9,194 bases of DNA from DASWVC01 sp036401335 (GCA_036401335.1 DASWVC010000031.1:1-9194), one strand, 5' to 3'; positions 1 to 7,693 are shown, numbered from the stretch's first letter. The notes: generated from the letters alone by a model not told the origin. Program-made: numbers and translations.

Positions 1-2248
1 GCGCATTGGCCTCAAAAACCACTTCGCAGGGAGGCAGGTTCACCTTTGGCGGCTGCTGGTTGCCGGCGCGCGCGAGCTCCAGGGCAAATGCACGGGAGGC
101 CTGCCGGCCAACGGCTTGGAATTGCGGCAAAGCCGAGGACAAGAGGTCAGCCCGACGGAGGGGACCGAAACGCCACAACACGTCCTGGTGGGCGGCTCGC
201 GCGATCCGGTGGCGCATCCCTGCATCATCAACCAGCTGGATAAGTATTTGGTGCCATGCCCTTGACCCTTCGGCGAGAAACCCCGTGACGCTATCGCGAA
301 TTGCGCGCCGGTAAGGGCCAGTGGGCGAGGCGATGGTCGGGACGTCAACGAGTGACGCTTCAACGAATTTAAGCTCACTCTTGGCTTCACAAAAAGGATT
401 GCCGACCTCCAGCGGGGCGAGGTTAATGTCGAATTCCGCCAGGTGGCCGGGCAGCTTTGGCAAAGGCACAAGGTCGCGCCACTCAATTTGCTTGCCTAAA
501 CCGCGCAGTGACGCGAACTCCCCCGGGTCTAAACTCGGTTCGGCCGTATCCGGATCGCGAAACAGCACCAAACGGCACTGCGGACGATCCCGGAGCACCT
601 GGGCAATCGCCTCAGCCGCGACCGCGAAGTCCCGTTGGTGAGTCCGCGTGCCACTGGCGTAGCCGATCCGGATGCAGCCGTCAGGTTTTACGGCGCGCCG
701 CCGGCGCACCGCCCGCCGCGAAATCCGGTAGGTGGCATGATCAAACCCGTTTGGCAGAACCAGTGTGGGCCGAAAAAAACGGCGAAGGTGCCGGGCAAGT
801 TCTTCGGTGGGTGCAGTGCAGAAATCCGCAGCCAGCATCGTGGTATGGAATCGGGCGTAGTGATCTTGAACGTGTCCCTCCGTGAGACCCTGGGTTCGGA
901 TGCCATCAATGATCTCCAGGCGAGCCAACTCCGGGTCGACCATGAGATCATCCACGTCAAACACGACCCTCGCCCCACTGCGGTGAGCGGTTTCCACCGC
1001 GGTGGCCAGACGCTCTTCCCATCCGGCCCGCCAGATTACAAGGACGTGGGCAGCCGCAACTTCCTTCAGGCGCTGCGGGATTTCGGTTACCCTCATCCAG
1101 GACGTTTCAACCCCAAGCGCCTTGCATGCCTCCATCGGACGGATCACCCGGTAAAGGTGGCCAGGCGTGTCGGGTTCTCCGGAGATGTACACGAACCTGA
1201 TGTTTGCACTCAAAAAGGAGGCCGGCGGTCCCGGCAGGCCGGCGGTTCGGACCAACGCACGGGTGGTTTCGGCGCGGGCCTGGGTCGCACGTTCCGCCGC
1301 CCGAGCCCGCAGGTGCGCCTCCGCGGCACTCTGACGAGCAGCCTCGGCCGCAGCCATACGACCGGCTGCGAGTTCCGTCTCAAGCGCAACGATGCGGCTG
1401 TCGCGCTCCGCCAGCGCAGCTTGCAAGTGTTTCCGAGCGTTCTCCAAAGAAGCTACCTGGCCATGGGCCGCGGCAACTTCCTTTTCCTGCCGAGAAACCT
1501 CATCCAGCTTATGCCGCAGTTCCCAACGTTCACCCAGGAAGGAGAAGCGCTCACGCACTGCCTGCAGTTTGACTGGATCCCGTAATGCACACAGAGCCGC
1601 AACCTTGGCCGGAGGAGAAGAACCAACCGCTAAAACCCCGAGGCCGTTCCCGTGGAGGAACTCGAACGATGGAAAACTCGACCGCAGTTCTTCCCAGACG
1701 CGCGAAGCGCCAAAATCGTCCCGCCGAACGTTGATGTTGTGGAGAAGCACGACGGCACGGTTCGACAACCGGGGACGCCAAGCCTCAACCTCATGCCGGA
1801 CGGCGTCGCAGCTGTGTACTCCGTTGATGTTTAGTAAATCCACCGAGCCGTCGGCGAAATGAGCCCTCGCTTCATCGAAAGTGCATTGAAGCAACTCGGA
1901 AAAAGCCGGGTAGCGGGCGTCATTGTACCGGCGCATTTCTTCATAGACCCCTGCCGGGTACAACCGGGTTCCCGTGTTGCCTTTCCAGGCATCCACGGCA
2001 TAACAAAGGGTCTTGAGTCCACAGGCCCGGACGGCCTCACAAAAGGCAAAGTAAGCAACTTGGGCCCCGAGTTGCACCAGGATCCCCGGTTCGGCGGCTC
2101 CGACCACCCAAAAAGCAAACGGCACATGTGCATACCCACCCCCGGGAAATTCTGTTGGCAGTTGACGCCAGAACAGTGGATCCAACTCTGCCGCCCAGAG
2201 GGGTCCCAGTGGTTCAGAACCAACGGAAACTGTGGCCGAGGAGCTCAT
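1..2248 (-). CDS. Multi-domain methyltransferase-like / coiled coil / GT4 glycosyltransferase (C-terminus cut by window edge)
   Basis: One uninterrupted minus-strand frame of 749 codons runs from ATG at 2248 off the left edge. Residues about 40-210 resemble the class I SAM methyltransferase module (Methyltransf_24 type) often placed in front of sugar transferases; YAVDAW (83-88) and NVRRDDFG (173-180) are recognisable, but the SAM-binding motifs are altered (see findings). Residues about 240-335 are Ala/Glu/Arg-rich and look like a coiled coil. Residues about 349-700 form a GT4 (GT-B fold) transferase: YISGEPDTPGHLYRV opens the N-lobe, VVFDVDDLM lies at 428-436, RIGYASGT starts the C-lobe at 527, and EAKSELKFVEA (621-631) with PTIASPTGPYR is the acceptor/nucleotide-sugar signature. 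The likely role is adding a sugar to a surface glycan in the cytoplasm; donor and acceptor are unknown. The start overlaps the upstream stop as ATGA, with no strong Shine-Dalgarno, suggesting coupled translation. Coding is certain, the GT4 call is strong, and methyltransferase activity is doubtful. Confidence 0.9.
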   Translation of the reverse strand, partial: MSSSATVSVGSEPLGPLWAAELDPLFWRQLPTEFPGGGYAHVPFAFWVVGAAEPGILVQLGAQVAYFAFCEAVRACGLKTLCYAVDAWKGNTGTRLYPAGVYEEMRRYNDARYPAFSELLQCTFDEARAHFADGSVDLLNINGVHSCDAVRHEVEAWRPRLSNRAVVLLHNINVRRDDFGASRVWEELRSSFPSFEFLHGNGLGVLAVGSSPPAKVAALCALRDPVKLQAVRERFSFLGERWELRHKLDEVSRQEKEVAAAHGQVASLENARKHLQAALAERDSRIVALETELAAGRMAAAEAARQSAAEAHLRARAAERATQARAETTRALVRTAGLPGPPASFLSANIRFVYISGEPDTPGHLYRVIRPMEACKALGVETSWMRVTEIPQRLKEVAAAHVLVIWRAGWEERLATAVETAHRSGARVVFDVDDLMVDPELARLEIIDGIRTQGLTEGHVQDHYARFHTTMLAADFCTAPTEELARHLRRFFRPTLVLPNGFDHATYRISRRAVRRRRAVKPDGCIRIGYASGTRTHQRDFAVAAEAIAQVLRDRPQCRLVLFRDPDTAEPSLDPGEFASLRGLGKQIEWRDLVPLPKLPGHLAEFDINLAPLEVGNPFCEAKSELKFVEASLVDVPTIASPTGPYRRAIRDSVTGFLAEGSRAWHQILIQLVDDAGMRHRIARAAHQDVLWRFGPLRRADLLSSALPQFQAVGRQASRAFALELARAGNQQPPKVNLPPCEVVFEANA

Positions 2249-4719
2249 TTGGCCATTTCCAGGGGCGGACGCAGAGAAGCGTGCTCAGGGCCGCCCACCC
2301 AAAGGTGGTCCATTTCGAAGAGCTCCAGGGCCGTGCGGACCCAGGGTTTTTCGCGGCGCGGCGCGCACGGAATTTCGCTGTAATCCCAAGCAAAAAGCAC
2401 GTTCGGATTGTGGAAAGGATCGCCATCCTCCAGAAGGGCACCCCAGGTTTTCCGCATGTGGTCCGACTCCCGTCGGAATTGAGCCTGCTGTTCAGGGGCG
2501 CTGTCTTTGCCACGGGACGCAGACTCAAGGTGCATGAGTTCGGCAAAAGGGCTCCAGACCACGCGGTAGCCGCGGTCCCCCACTTTCAAACAAAGGTCCA
2601 AATCATTGAAGGCCACGGGCAGGTTTACCTCGTCCAGACCACCCACCTCAAAGAAAACCGCGCGTCGGATCGCCATGCACGCCCCCGTGACTGCGGAAAG
2701 CGTACGGGCCAGCCTAAGTTGATCCAAATAGCCGGGGTCATGGCGGTGAAGGTTACGCTGCACGTGGGTCATCGCTCCGCCTGGCCCACAGACCACCCCG
2801 CCGTGCTGGACCCTCTGGTCGGCGTAGAGCAGTTTGGCCCCGACGATGCCGACGTCAGGCCGAACCGCTTGCGAGACCATTTCCCGAAGCCAACCCGGTT
2901 CGATCACGACAATGTCATTGTTAAGGAGAAGAAGCACCTCGCCTTTGGCGGCCCGCGCACCCGCATTATTCAGGGCGGAGTAGTTGAAAGGTCCAGGCAG
3001 GCGTAAAACACGAGCCCGGGAATCCTGCTTGGTGAGGTCATCCAGGAAGCAGAGGGTTGCAGGTTCGACGCTCCCGTTGTCCAGAATCAGTAGCTCGAGA
3101 TTTTGGTAGTCGGTGTTTCGAAGAACGTCCTTCGCGCACTGCGCGAGCAGGTCAACGCGATCCCGGATTGGGACGAGGACGGAAACCAATGGTTCAGGAG
3201 TTGGCAACGGCCAGATAACGCGGGTCGCGAAGGGAAGCTGAGGGATGGGTGTGACGGCCGCGTCTGCGTAGCCGCCGGCCTCCAGAAACTCACGGACGAC
3301 CCGCCGGAGGGCTCCGGCCTCATGGCCTGCCGTTGATGCCTGCTCCGAATGAACCGGGCGGGTCCGTTTGTGGTAAAGGACGGCTGGAACGTGCCGGATC
3401 CGGCTGGGCAGGGTCGCCGCGGTGGCTCGCAGGGCCAAGTCATAATAGGCCGCTTCTTCAGCGGCCGGTCGAAGGAAGCCGATTGCCTCAACCAAAGATC
3501 GGCGGTAGACGACGAGCGGGTTGAGGTAATCCTGGCCCAGGAGAAAGTCAGGGTCCCAGCCCGGCTTGAACCAAGGCTCGGTCCTAAGGTCAAGCGCATC
3601 AAGGTGGTCATGGTCTGTGTAGAAAACATCGGTCTGGTTGCAACCCGGCAAACCGGAAACCACTTCGTAGAGCGCCTGCTCAGCCAGCAGGTCGCCGGGA
3701 TGAACAAAAGCAACAAACTCGCCATTGGTTTGTTGCAGGGCATTATTTATTCCCGCCAGCAAATTTTCGCCGAGGCCAAGTCCGATGAGCCTGACCCTTG
3801 GATCAAACGCAAACGCACCGGAGAGTTCCCCGGTGAGGAGCACGGCAGCGGCAGCATCGGCAACGATCCAAAGCTCCCACCCGGGGAAAAGCTGTGCCGT
3901 GACGGCGTTGATCGTGGACCGCAAGGCCGATTCTGAGGTGCCAAAGGCCGGCAGGATCAATGAAACCAGCGGGGGATTGGCCAGGCCTGCCAGGTGCACC
4001 CGAATGATCGCACGATCCGATTGCCCCAAGGTGTCATTTGCGGCAACCCAATGCTGGTAGGCCAAAGCGGGATCGCGCCCGTTCGGAAACAGGTGCTCCC
4101 TGGTTTCATTGGATGCAGCGATGCTGGCAAGGATTTCAACGCGGGTAACGCCGGTCCTTGCCGCCTTAAGAAAGTAGAACACCGCATCAAGGTCGGGTTG
4201 GCGCCCCAACCCGTCACGGTACAGGGCGGTGATGAAGCGCGTGTCCACCTTTTCACTCGGTCCGTGTCGAAACTGAAACTCGGCCGAGCGGACCAACCCT
4301 CTCGCTAAGTCGTGCAAGGTGCCGCCGGCTTGCAGGGCTTGCACGGCATTTTTCAAGCCTGCCTCGTCCGCAAAACGGCCCAGGCCCGTTCTGTAAAGGC
4401 AATTGACCAGGATGCCCGGATCACCGGGTGGAGGTGCGGGTGCCGGTTGGCCCGGGAACCGCGTCAGGCGTTTTCTGGAACTTGCCAACGCCGCCCTCGC
4501 GCGGGTGACGCTTTTTCTGCCGGCAGCCAGCCATTGCTCGAATCCGGCTGGGACCGCCTGACGTCGAAACACGCCCTCGCGAATAAGAGTCAAAAGTTTG
4601 CGGCTGACCCGGATCGCGGAATTGTCACGGAGAGGCCAGAACTTCTGCCGGCGAGCGGCCATTGACAAAGTTCGGGCGTGCTGTACCACCGCGTCTCCAA
4701 GTTCACGAGCACCGCTCAT
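2245..4719 (-). CDS. Tandem GT2 glycosyltransferase with N-terminal DUF4214-like repeats
   Basis: 824 aa. After a basic N-terminus (1-100) come two DUF4214-like repeats (about 102-149 and 160-210), each with the LYRxGLGR core; the first ends in RSAEF. A first GT-A fold GT2 domain covers about 250-450 (LVSLILPAF; YTDHDHLD; WFKPGWDPDFLL; VLYHKR), but its usual nucleotide-binding acids are changed (see findings). A second GT2 domain (about 511-735) looks intact: LVSVLVPIRDR, ILDNGS, LNNDIVV (599-605, metal-binding motif), GACMAIRR, FNDLDLCLK (704-712) and HLESASRG. Tandem GT2 proteins of this shape are associated with rhamnan-type or O-antigen-like polysaccharide synthesis; here the sugar is unknown. 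The protein presumably acts on the cytoplasmic side, as no membrane segment is seen. ATG at 4719 is the first usable start: the frame is open to an upstream stop at about 4806 without ATG, GTG or TTG. It is the first gene of a leftward pair and its TGA overlaps the next ATG by 4 bases. Confidence 0.95.
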   Translation of the reverse strand: MSGARELGDAVVQHARTLSMAARRQKFWPLRDNSAIRVSRKLLTLIREGVFRRQAVPAGFEQWLAAGRKSVTRARAALASSRKRLTRFPGQPAPAPPPGDPGILVNCLYRTGLGRFADEAGLKNAVQALQAGGTLHDLARGLVRSAEFQFRHGPSEKVDTRFITALYRDGLGRQPDLDAVFYFLKAARTGVTRVEILASIAASNETREHLFPNGRDPALAYQHWVAANDTLGQSDRAIIRVHLAGLANPPLVSLILPAFGTSESALRSTINAVTAQLFPGWELWIVADAAAAVLLTGELSGAFAFDPRVRLIGLGLGENLLAGINNALQQTNGEFVAFVHPGDLLAEQALYEVVSGLPGCNQTDVFYTDHDHLDALDLRTEPWFKPGWDPDFLLGQDYLNPLVVYRRSLVEAIGFLRPAAEEAAYYDLALRATAATLPSRIRHVPAVLYHKRTRPVHSEQASTAGHEAGALRRVVREFLEAGGYADAAVTPIPQLPFATRVIWPLPTPEPLVSVLVPIRDRVDLLAQCAKDVLRNTDYQNLELLILDNGSVEPATLCFLDDLTKQDSRARVLRLPGPFNYSALNNAGARAAKGEVLLLLNNDIVVIEPGWLREMVSQAVRPDVGIVGAKLLYADQRVQHGGVVCGPGGAMTHVQRNLHRHDPGYLDQLRLARTLSAVTGACMAIRRAVFFEVGGLDEVNLPVAFNDLDLCLKVGDRGYRVVWSPFAELMHLESASRGKDSAPEQQAQFRRESDHMRKTWGALLEDGDPFHNPNVLFAWDYSEIPCAPRREKPWVRTALELFEMDHLWVGGPEHASLRPPLEMAK

Positions 4720-4721
4720 AT

Positions 4722-4727
4722 CTCCTC
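4722..4727 (-). promoter_or_regulatory. Ribosome binding site for the tandem GT2 gene
   Basis: On the minus strand GAGGAG lies only 2 bases before ATG 4719. The match is good but the spacing is short. The next in-frame ATG (residue 20, at 4662) has no Shine-Dalgarno, so the longer start is preferred. Confidence 0.5.
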
Positions 4728-4950
4728 GATCTACATCAGAACGCAGCCTGCCCTGCCGCAGGGCGCGCCGAAGCCGGGTACGATGACCGTCTAACGGGCC
4801 AAATCAACCATTTTGTTGCGCATAAAAATGTATGATTCTTATGGATTGTCGCTTGAATTTTCACCCCTTTGCCCGTGAACCCGGAGATTGCGTCCCTGAG
4901 GTTGCTGAAAACGGTTCGCCCGATCGGCGGAATACCAGAAGATCATTTAT

Positions 4951-4954
4951 GAGG
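4951..4954 (+). promoter_or_regulatory. Ribosome binding site for the MBOAT gene
   Basis: GAGG ends 6 bases before ATG 4961, a normal spacing. It supports this start, which also places the first hydrophobic segment directly at the N-terminus, as in other AlgI-like proteins. Confidence 0.6.
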
Positions 4955-4960
4955 TAAGGC

Positions 4961-6370
4961 ATGCTGTTCACGGCACCGATTTTCTTGTTTTTTTTCCTGC
5001 CGCTCTTCCTCGCGATTTACTTTAGCCTGCCGGGTGCCCGAAACCTGGGAATTTTGATCGGCAGCCTTTTCTTCTACGCCTGGGCTGAACCCCGTTTCAT
5101 TTTCTGGGCACTTGGATCGTCTGTGCTCGACTGGTTACTGGGTCGCTCAATCGCGCGTGCGTCTTCCGAAAAAGCCAAACGCGCCTGGCTAACAGCGGGT
5201 GTCGTTGCCAACTTGGCCCTGCTCTTCTTCTTCAAGTACGCCAACTTCTTTTATGGCACCCTGCTTCCCGCTTTCGTTCAGGCAGGCGTGAAACCGCCGC
5301 CGCTTGTTCACATCGCGTTGCCCATTGCCGTTTCGTTCATCATTTTCGAAAAGATAACTTACCTTGTCGACGTCTACCGCGGCGTCTCCAAACCGGCAGC
5401 GAACATTTTTGCTTACCTGGTGTACGTGTTCTTTTTCCCCAAACTGCTGGCCGGCCCGATCATTCGGTACCACGAGGTTGAGCCCCAGTTTCGCCATCGG
5501 GTAACCTCCTGGGAAGGGTTGCGTTCGGGGCTTGCCCGCTTCGTGCTCGGCCTGGGCAAAAAGGTGCTGATCGCGGACTACGTCGGTCAAATCAGCAACC
5601 AAACCTTTCAGCTTGACCCCGGTCAACTTGACTGCCGCACGGCTTGGATGGGGGTTCTCTGTTTCAGTATCCAGATCTATTTTGATTTCTCCGGTTATTC
5701 CGATATGGCGATCGGGCTTAGCCGAATGCTTGGTTTCCGACTCAGCGAAAACTTCTGCAATCCGTACGTCGCCGAAAATTTTACTGACTTCTGGCGTCGA
5801 TGGCACATCAGCCTGTCAACCTGGATACGTGATTACCTCTACATTCCCCTGGGGGGCAACCAGCGAAGCCCGGCCCGCACCTACCTCAACCTCTGTTTGT
5901 GCTTCCTCCTTTCCGGGCTATGGCATGGTGCGGCCTGGAACTTTATTATTTGGGGTGCATTCCATGGCCTGATGCTGATCGCCGACCGTTTATTCTGGAA
6001 AGGTTTGCAACGCCAACTGCCGAGGCTCCTCAACGTGGCGATAACCTTTTTTCTGGTGATGATGAGCTGGGTGATCTTTCGCTGCAGCTCTTTTGCGCAG
6101 GTTGAAGGTTATTTCGGCGCCCTGTTCGACCCCGGCAGGACTGCTCCGAATCTGATCTGGGTGAGTCCGGACATTGCGTTGATGCTGGGCATCGGGTTGC
6201 TTATCTCGTTCGCGCCGCTTCTACCCCGCTTCCCGGCTTTGAGAGCGTCGTACGACGCATTGCGATGGAAGTCGCTTGCTGAACTCATTGGTTGTTTTCC
6301 GCTGTTTCTCGCGGCGCTCGCCAAGGTCTCCGTGAGTTCATTCCAAGCTTTCATTTACTTCCGGTTTTAA
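4961..6370 (+). CDS. AlgI-like MBOAT family O-acyltransferase
   Basis: 469 aa, the usual length for AlgI-type membrane-bound O-acyltransferases. It is an inner-membrane protein that takes an acyl group, normally acetyl from a cytoplasmic donor, and passes it across the membrane for transfer to an exported polysaccharide. Many hydrophobic segments are visible: N-terminal 1-20, 30-60, 80-105, 118-140, 150-165, 228-245, 310-340, 355-373 and 405-420. Family motifs are intact: PIAVSFIIFEKITYLVDVYRG (near 121-141), FPKLLAGPIIRY (159-170), FDFSGYSDMAIGLSRMLGF (241-259), NFWRRWHISLSTW-like FTDFWRRWHISLSTW (274-288) and LWHGAAWNFIIWGAFHG (320-336), with the invariant catalytic His at 322 and a second conserved His at 282. 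It is followed after 15 bases by an AlgJ/AlgX-like gene, the standard partner. The other alginate genes are absent nearby, so the substrate is probably another surface glycan made by the flanking glycosyltransferases. Confidence 0.96.
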   Translation: MLFTAPIFLFFFLPLFLAIYFSLPGARNLGILIGSLFFYAWAEPRFIFWALGSSVLDWLLGRSIARASSEKAKRAWLTAGVVANLALLFFFKYANFFYGTLLPAFVQAGVKPPPLVHIALPIAVSFIIFEKITYLVDVYRGVSKPAANIFAYLVYVFFFPKLLAGPIIRYHEVEPQFRHRVTSWEGLRSGLARFVLGLGKKVLIADYVGQISNQTFQLDPGQLDCRTAWMGVLCFSIQIYFDFSGYSDMAIGLSRMLGFRLSENFCNPYVAENFTDFWRRWHISLSTWIRDYLYIPLGGNQRSPARTYLNLCLCFLLSGLWHGAAWNFIIWGAFHGLMLIADRLFWKGLQRQLPRLLNVAITFFLVMMSWVIFRCSSFAQVEGYFGALFDPGRTAPNLIWVSPDIALMLGIGLLISFAPLLPRFPALRASYDALRWKSLAELIGCFPLFLAALAKVSVSSFQAFIYFRF

Positions 6371-6374
6371 CCGG
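6361..6374 (+). other. Short inverted repeat over the MBOAT stop codon
   Basis: CCGGT-TTTA-ACCGG gives a 5-bp stem with a 4-base loop that includes the TAA stop (6368-6370). It lies in the 15-base gap before the next start, which has no Shine-Dalgarno. It may affect re-initiation or mRNA stability; it lacks a T-run and is not a terminator. It is short enough to be chance. Confidence 0.3.
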
Positions 6375-6385
6375 CCGGCTGCGAC

Positions 6386-7693
6386 ATGCGTGTTCTCGAG
6401 AAGGTTGTTTTGTTATCCTTTCTGGTGCTGCTGGGAGTTCCCGGCATTCTCGGTTTAGCCCTGAACGGAGATTTGTCCCCACGGTGGAAGTGGCTGCGGA
6501 GTGGCGCCCTCCAAGGAGCCAGGCACGAACTTAAAGCTGCCAGCCTCACCCGGAAAAACTGGTTTCACACGGCCTTCCAGGATTACGCCACGGCGAGAGC
6601 AAACGATACCTTTTTTGGACGAGAACTGCTTATCCGAAGCCTGAATGAGGTGCTCTACCGAGGCTTCGGCAAGTCTTACATGAGCAACGAGGCCATCATT
6701 ATTGGAAAACGGCACGATCTTTTCGAATCCGACTACCTCGCTTATTTCGGGCACTTCGCACCCGCCGCTCCGGACGGATTTCTAGAACAACTCACGGACG
6801 GCATCGCCTTGCTGCGGCAACGTTTCCGGTCATTGGGCTCTGAGGTTATCGTGGTGATCACGCCGAGCAAAACAACGCTCTACCCGGAAGATGTGCCTGA
6901 CCGGTTCCGAACCCGCCTTGGCAAGGACACGCCGACCCTGGTTCCGACCGGCTACCGTCGCCTGATTCAGCTTTTGCAGCAGAAACGTGTTCCCCTAGTC
7001 GATGGCCGTGCGCTCAGCCTGGAACGTGTCCATGACCTCCCGGTTCGTGGGTTCCCGAAAACCGGAACCCATTGGACGTACTCCCTCGCCTGCTTTACCG
7101 CGCAGGCGCTTCTGAACGAATTGGGAACCCTTAAGGGCGCGCGGTACCCGCTGATCGAGCAAAGAAATCCACGGATTGATCACTCGCCCGAATGGGTCGA
7201 AGCGGACCTTTTTTACCTCCTGAACCTGTTAGAACGACCGAGGGACCGCTACCTGCACGTGGACTTTTGCCGTCGTGACACCTCCCCTGAAGGCCGTCTC
7301 GGTTCGTTGACGTTCGTTGGCGGCAGTTTTACCCATGAGATCATCGAGGTGCTTGAGCGGGCCAAGGCCGTCCGGCAGATCGCTTACTACAACTATTTTG
7401 ATGTCTTTGTGGAACATTGGCCTGCCCAGTCGCTCATCCAAAGACCCGACATTGCGCAAATTCCCTGGGATCATGACTTTCGCCGCACGGATGCCGTTGT
7501 GCTTGAGATGAATGAATCCGTCATTGAAAACCCCGAGCACGTCGGCCGTTTCATCAAAGCAGCGTCAGAATTCCTGGACCCGCCCCAGGCGCGTCTGTCA
7601 ATTCCACCCGACGCCAACGCCTGCACGCCCGTCGTACTCCTTCGGGCCGGGCAAAAGCAAGTCAACGAATCCCGGAAATTTCCCACAAAGTAG
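6386..7693 (+). CDS. AlgJ/AlgX-like SGNH-fold O-acyltransferase partner, membrane-anchored
   Basis: 435 aa. One hydrophobic segment (about 7-27) acts as signal anchor, leaving the rest in the periplasm. The body matches the alginate O-acetyltransferase AlgX/AlgJ family: AIIIGKRHDLF (103-113, the family's 'GkdgWLF' position), VIVVITPSKTTLYPEDVPDRF (154-174), the THW motif (228-230), LTFVGGSFTHEI (308-319) with the presumed nucleophile Ser314, and VVLEMNES (371-378). The family accepts the acyl group from its MBOAT partner and puts it on a polysaccharide hydroxyl. In AlgX the triad is Asp174-His176-Ser269; here the His (229) and Ser (314) positions are kept but the Asp position is Gly227. The start at 6386 follows the MBOAT stop by 15 bases with no clear Shine-Dalgarno, suggesting coupled translation. 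The 3' end overlaps the convergent GT2 gene by 32 bases. Family assignment is firm; activity is uncertain. Confidence 0.88.
   Translation: MRVLEKVVLLSFLVLLGVPGILGLALNGDLSPRWKWLRSGALQGARHELKAASLTRKNWFHTAFQDYATARANDTFFGRELLIRSLNEVLYRGFGKSYMSNEAIIIGKRHDLFESDYLAYFGHFAPAAPDGFLEQLTDGIALLRQRFRSLGSEVIVVITPSKTTLYPEDVPDRFRTRLGKDTPTLVPTGYRRLIQLLQQKRVPLVDGRALSLERVHDLPVRGFPKTGTHWTYSLACFTAQALLNELGTLKGARYPLIEQRNPRIDHSPEWVEADLFYLLNLLERPRDRYLHVDFCRRDTSPEGRLGSLTFVGGSFTHEIIEVLERAKAVRQIAYYNYFDVFVEHWPAQSLIQRPDIAQIPWDHDFRRTDAVVLEMNESVIENPEHVGRFIKAASEFLDPPQARLSIPPDANACTPVVLLRAGQKQVNESRKFPTK

Larger units (their letters stand above)
4720..4960. promoter_or_regulatory. Divergent intergenic region between glycosyltransferase and acyltransferase genes
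   Basis: These 241 bases lie between two divergent start codons, so they should carry promoters for both directions. An AT-rich patch at about 4800-4865 stands out from the GC-rich surroundings and contains TATGAT at 4831-4836 (plus strand), a fair -10 match, but no convincing -35 lies 16-18 bases upstream. A perfect 6-bp inverted repeat, GCCCTG-CCG-CAGGGC, sits at 4750-4764 in the expected leader of the leftward genes. No regulator site or riboswitch is recognised. The regulatory role is inferred from gene orientation. Confidence 0.45.

Noticed and set aside
635..1585. A 316-codon open frame on the plus strand.
   Set aside because: It is antisense to the methyltransferase/GT4 gene, shows no recognisable domain, and the opposite frame gives clear family motifs throughout. 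It is a GC-rich shadow.
2128..3006. A 292-codon open frame on the plus strand.
   Set aside because: It is antisense to the intact second GT2 domain and the following gene start; its translation matches nothing familiar.
4813..4836. TTGTTG and TATGAT as a promoter for the MBOAT gene.
   Set aside because: The spacer is only 12 bases, too short for a sigma-70 promoter; the TATGAT alone is mentioned as a weak candidate.
5189..5806. A 205-codon open frame on the minus strand.
   Set aside because: It is antisense to conserved MBOAT motifs and has no family signature.
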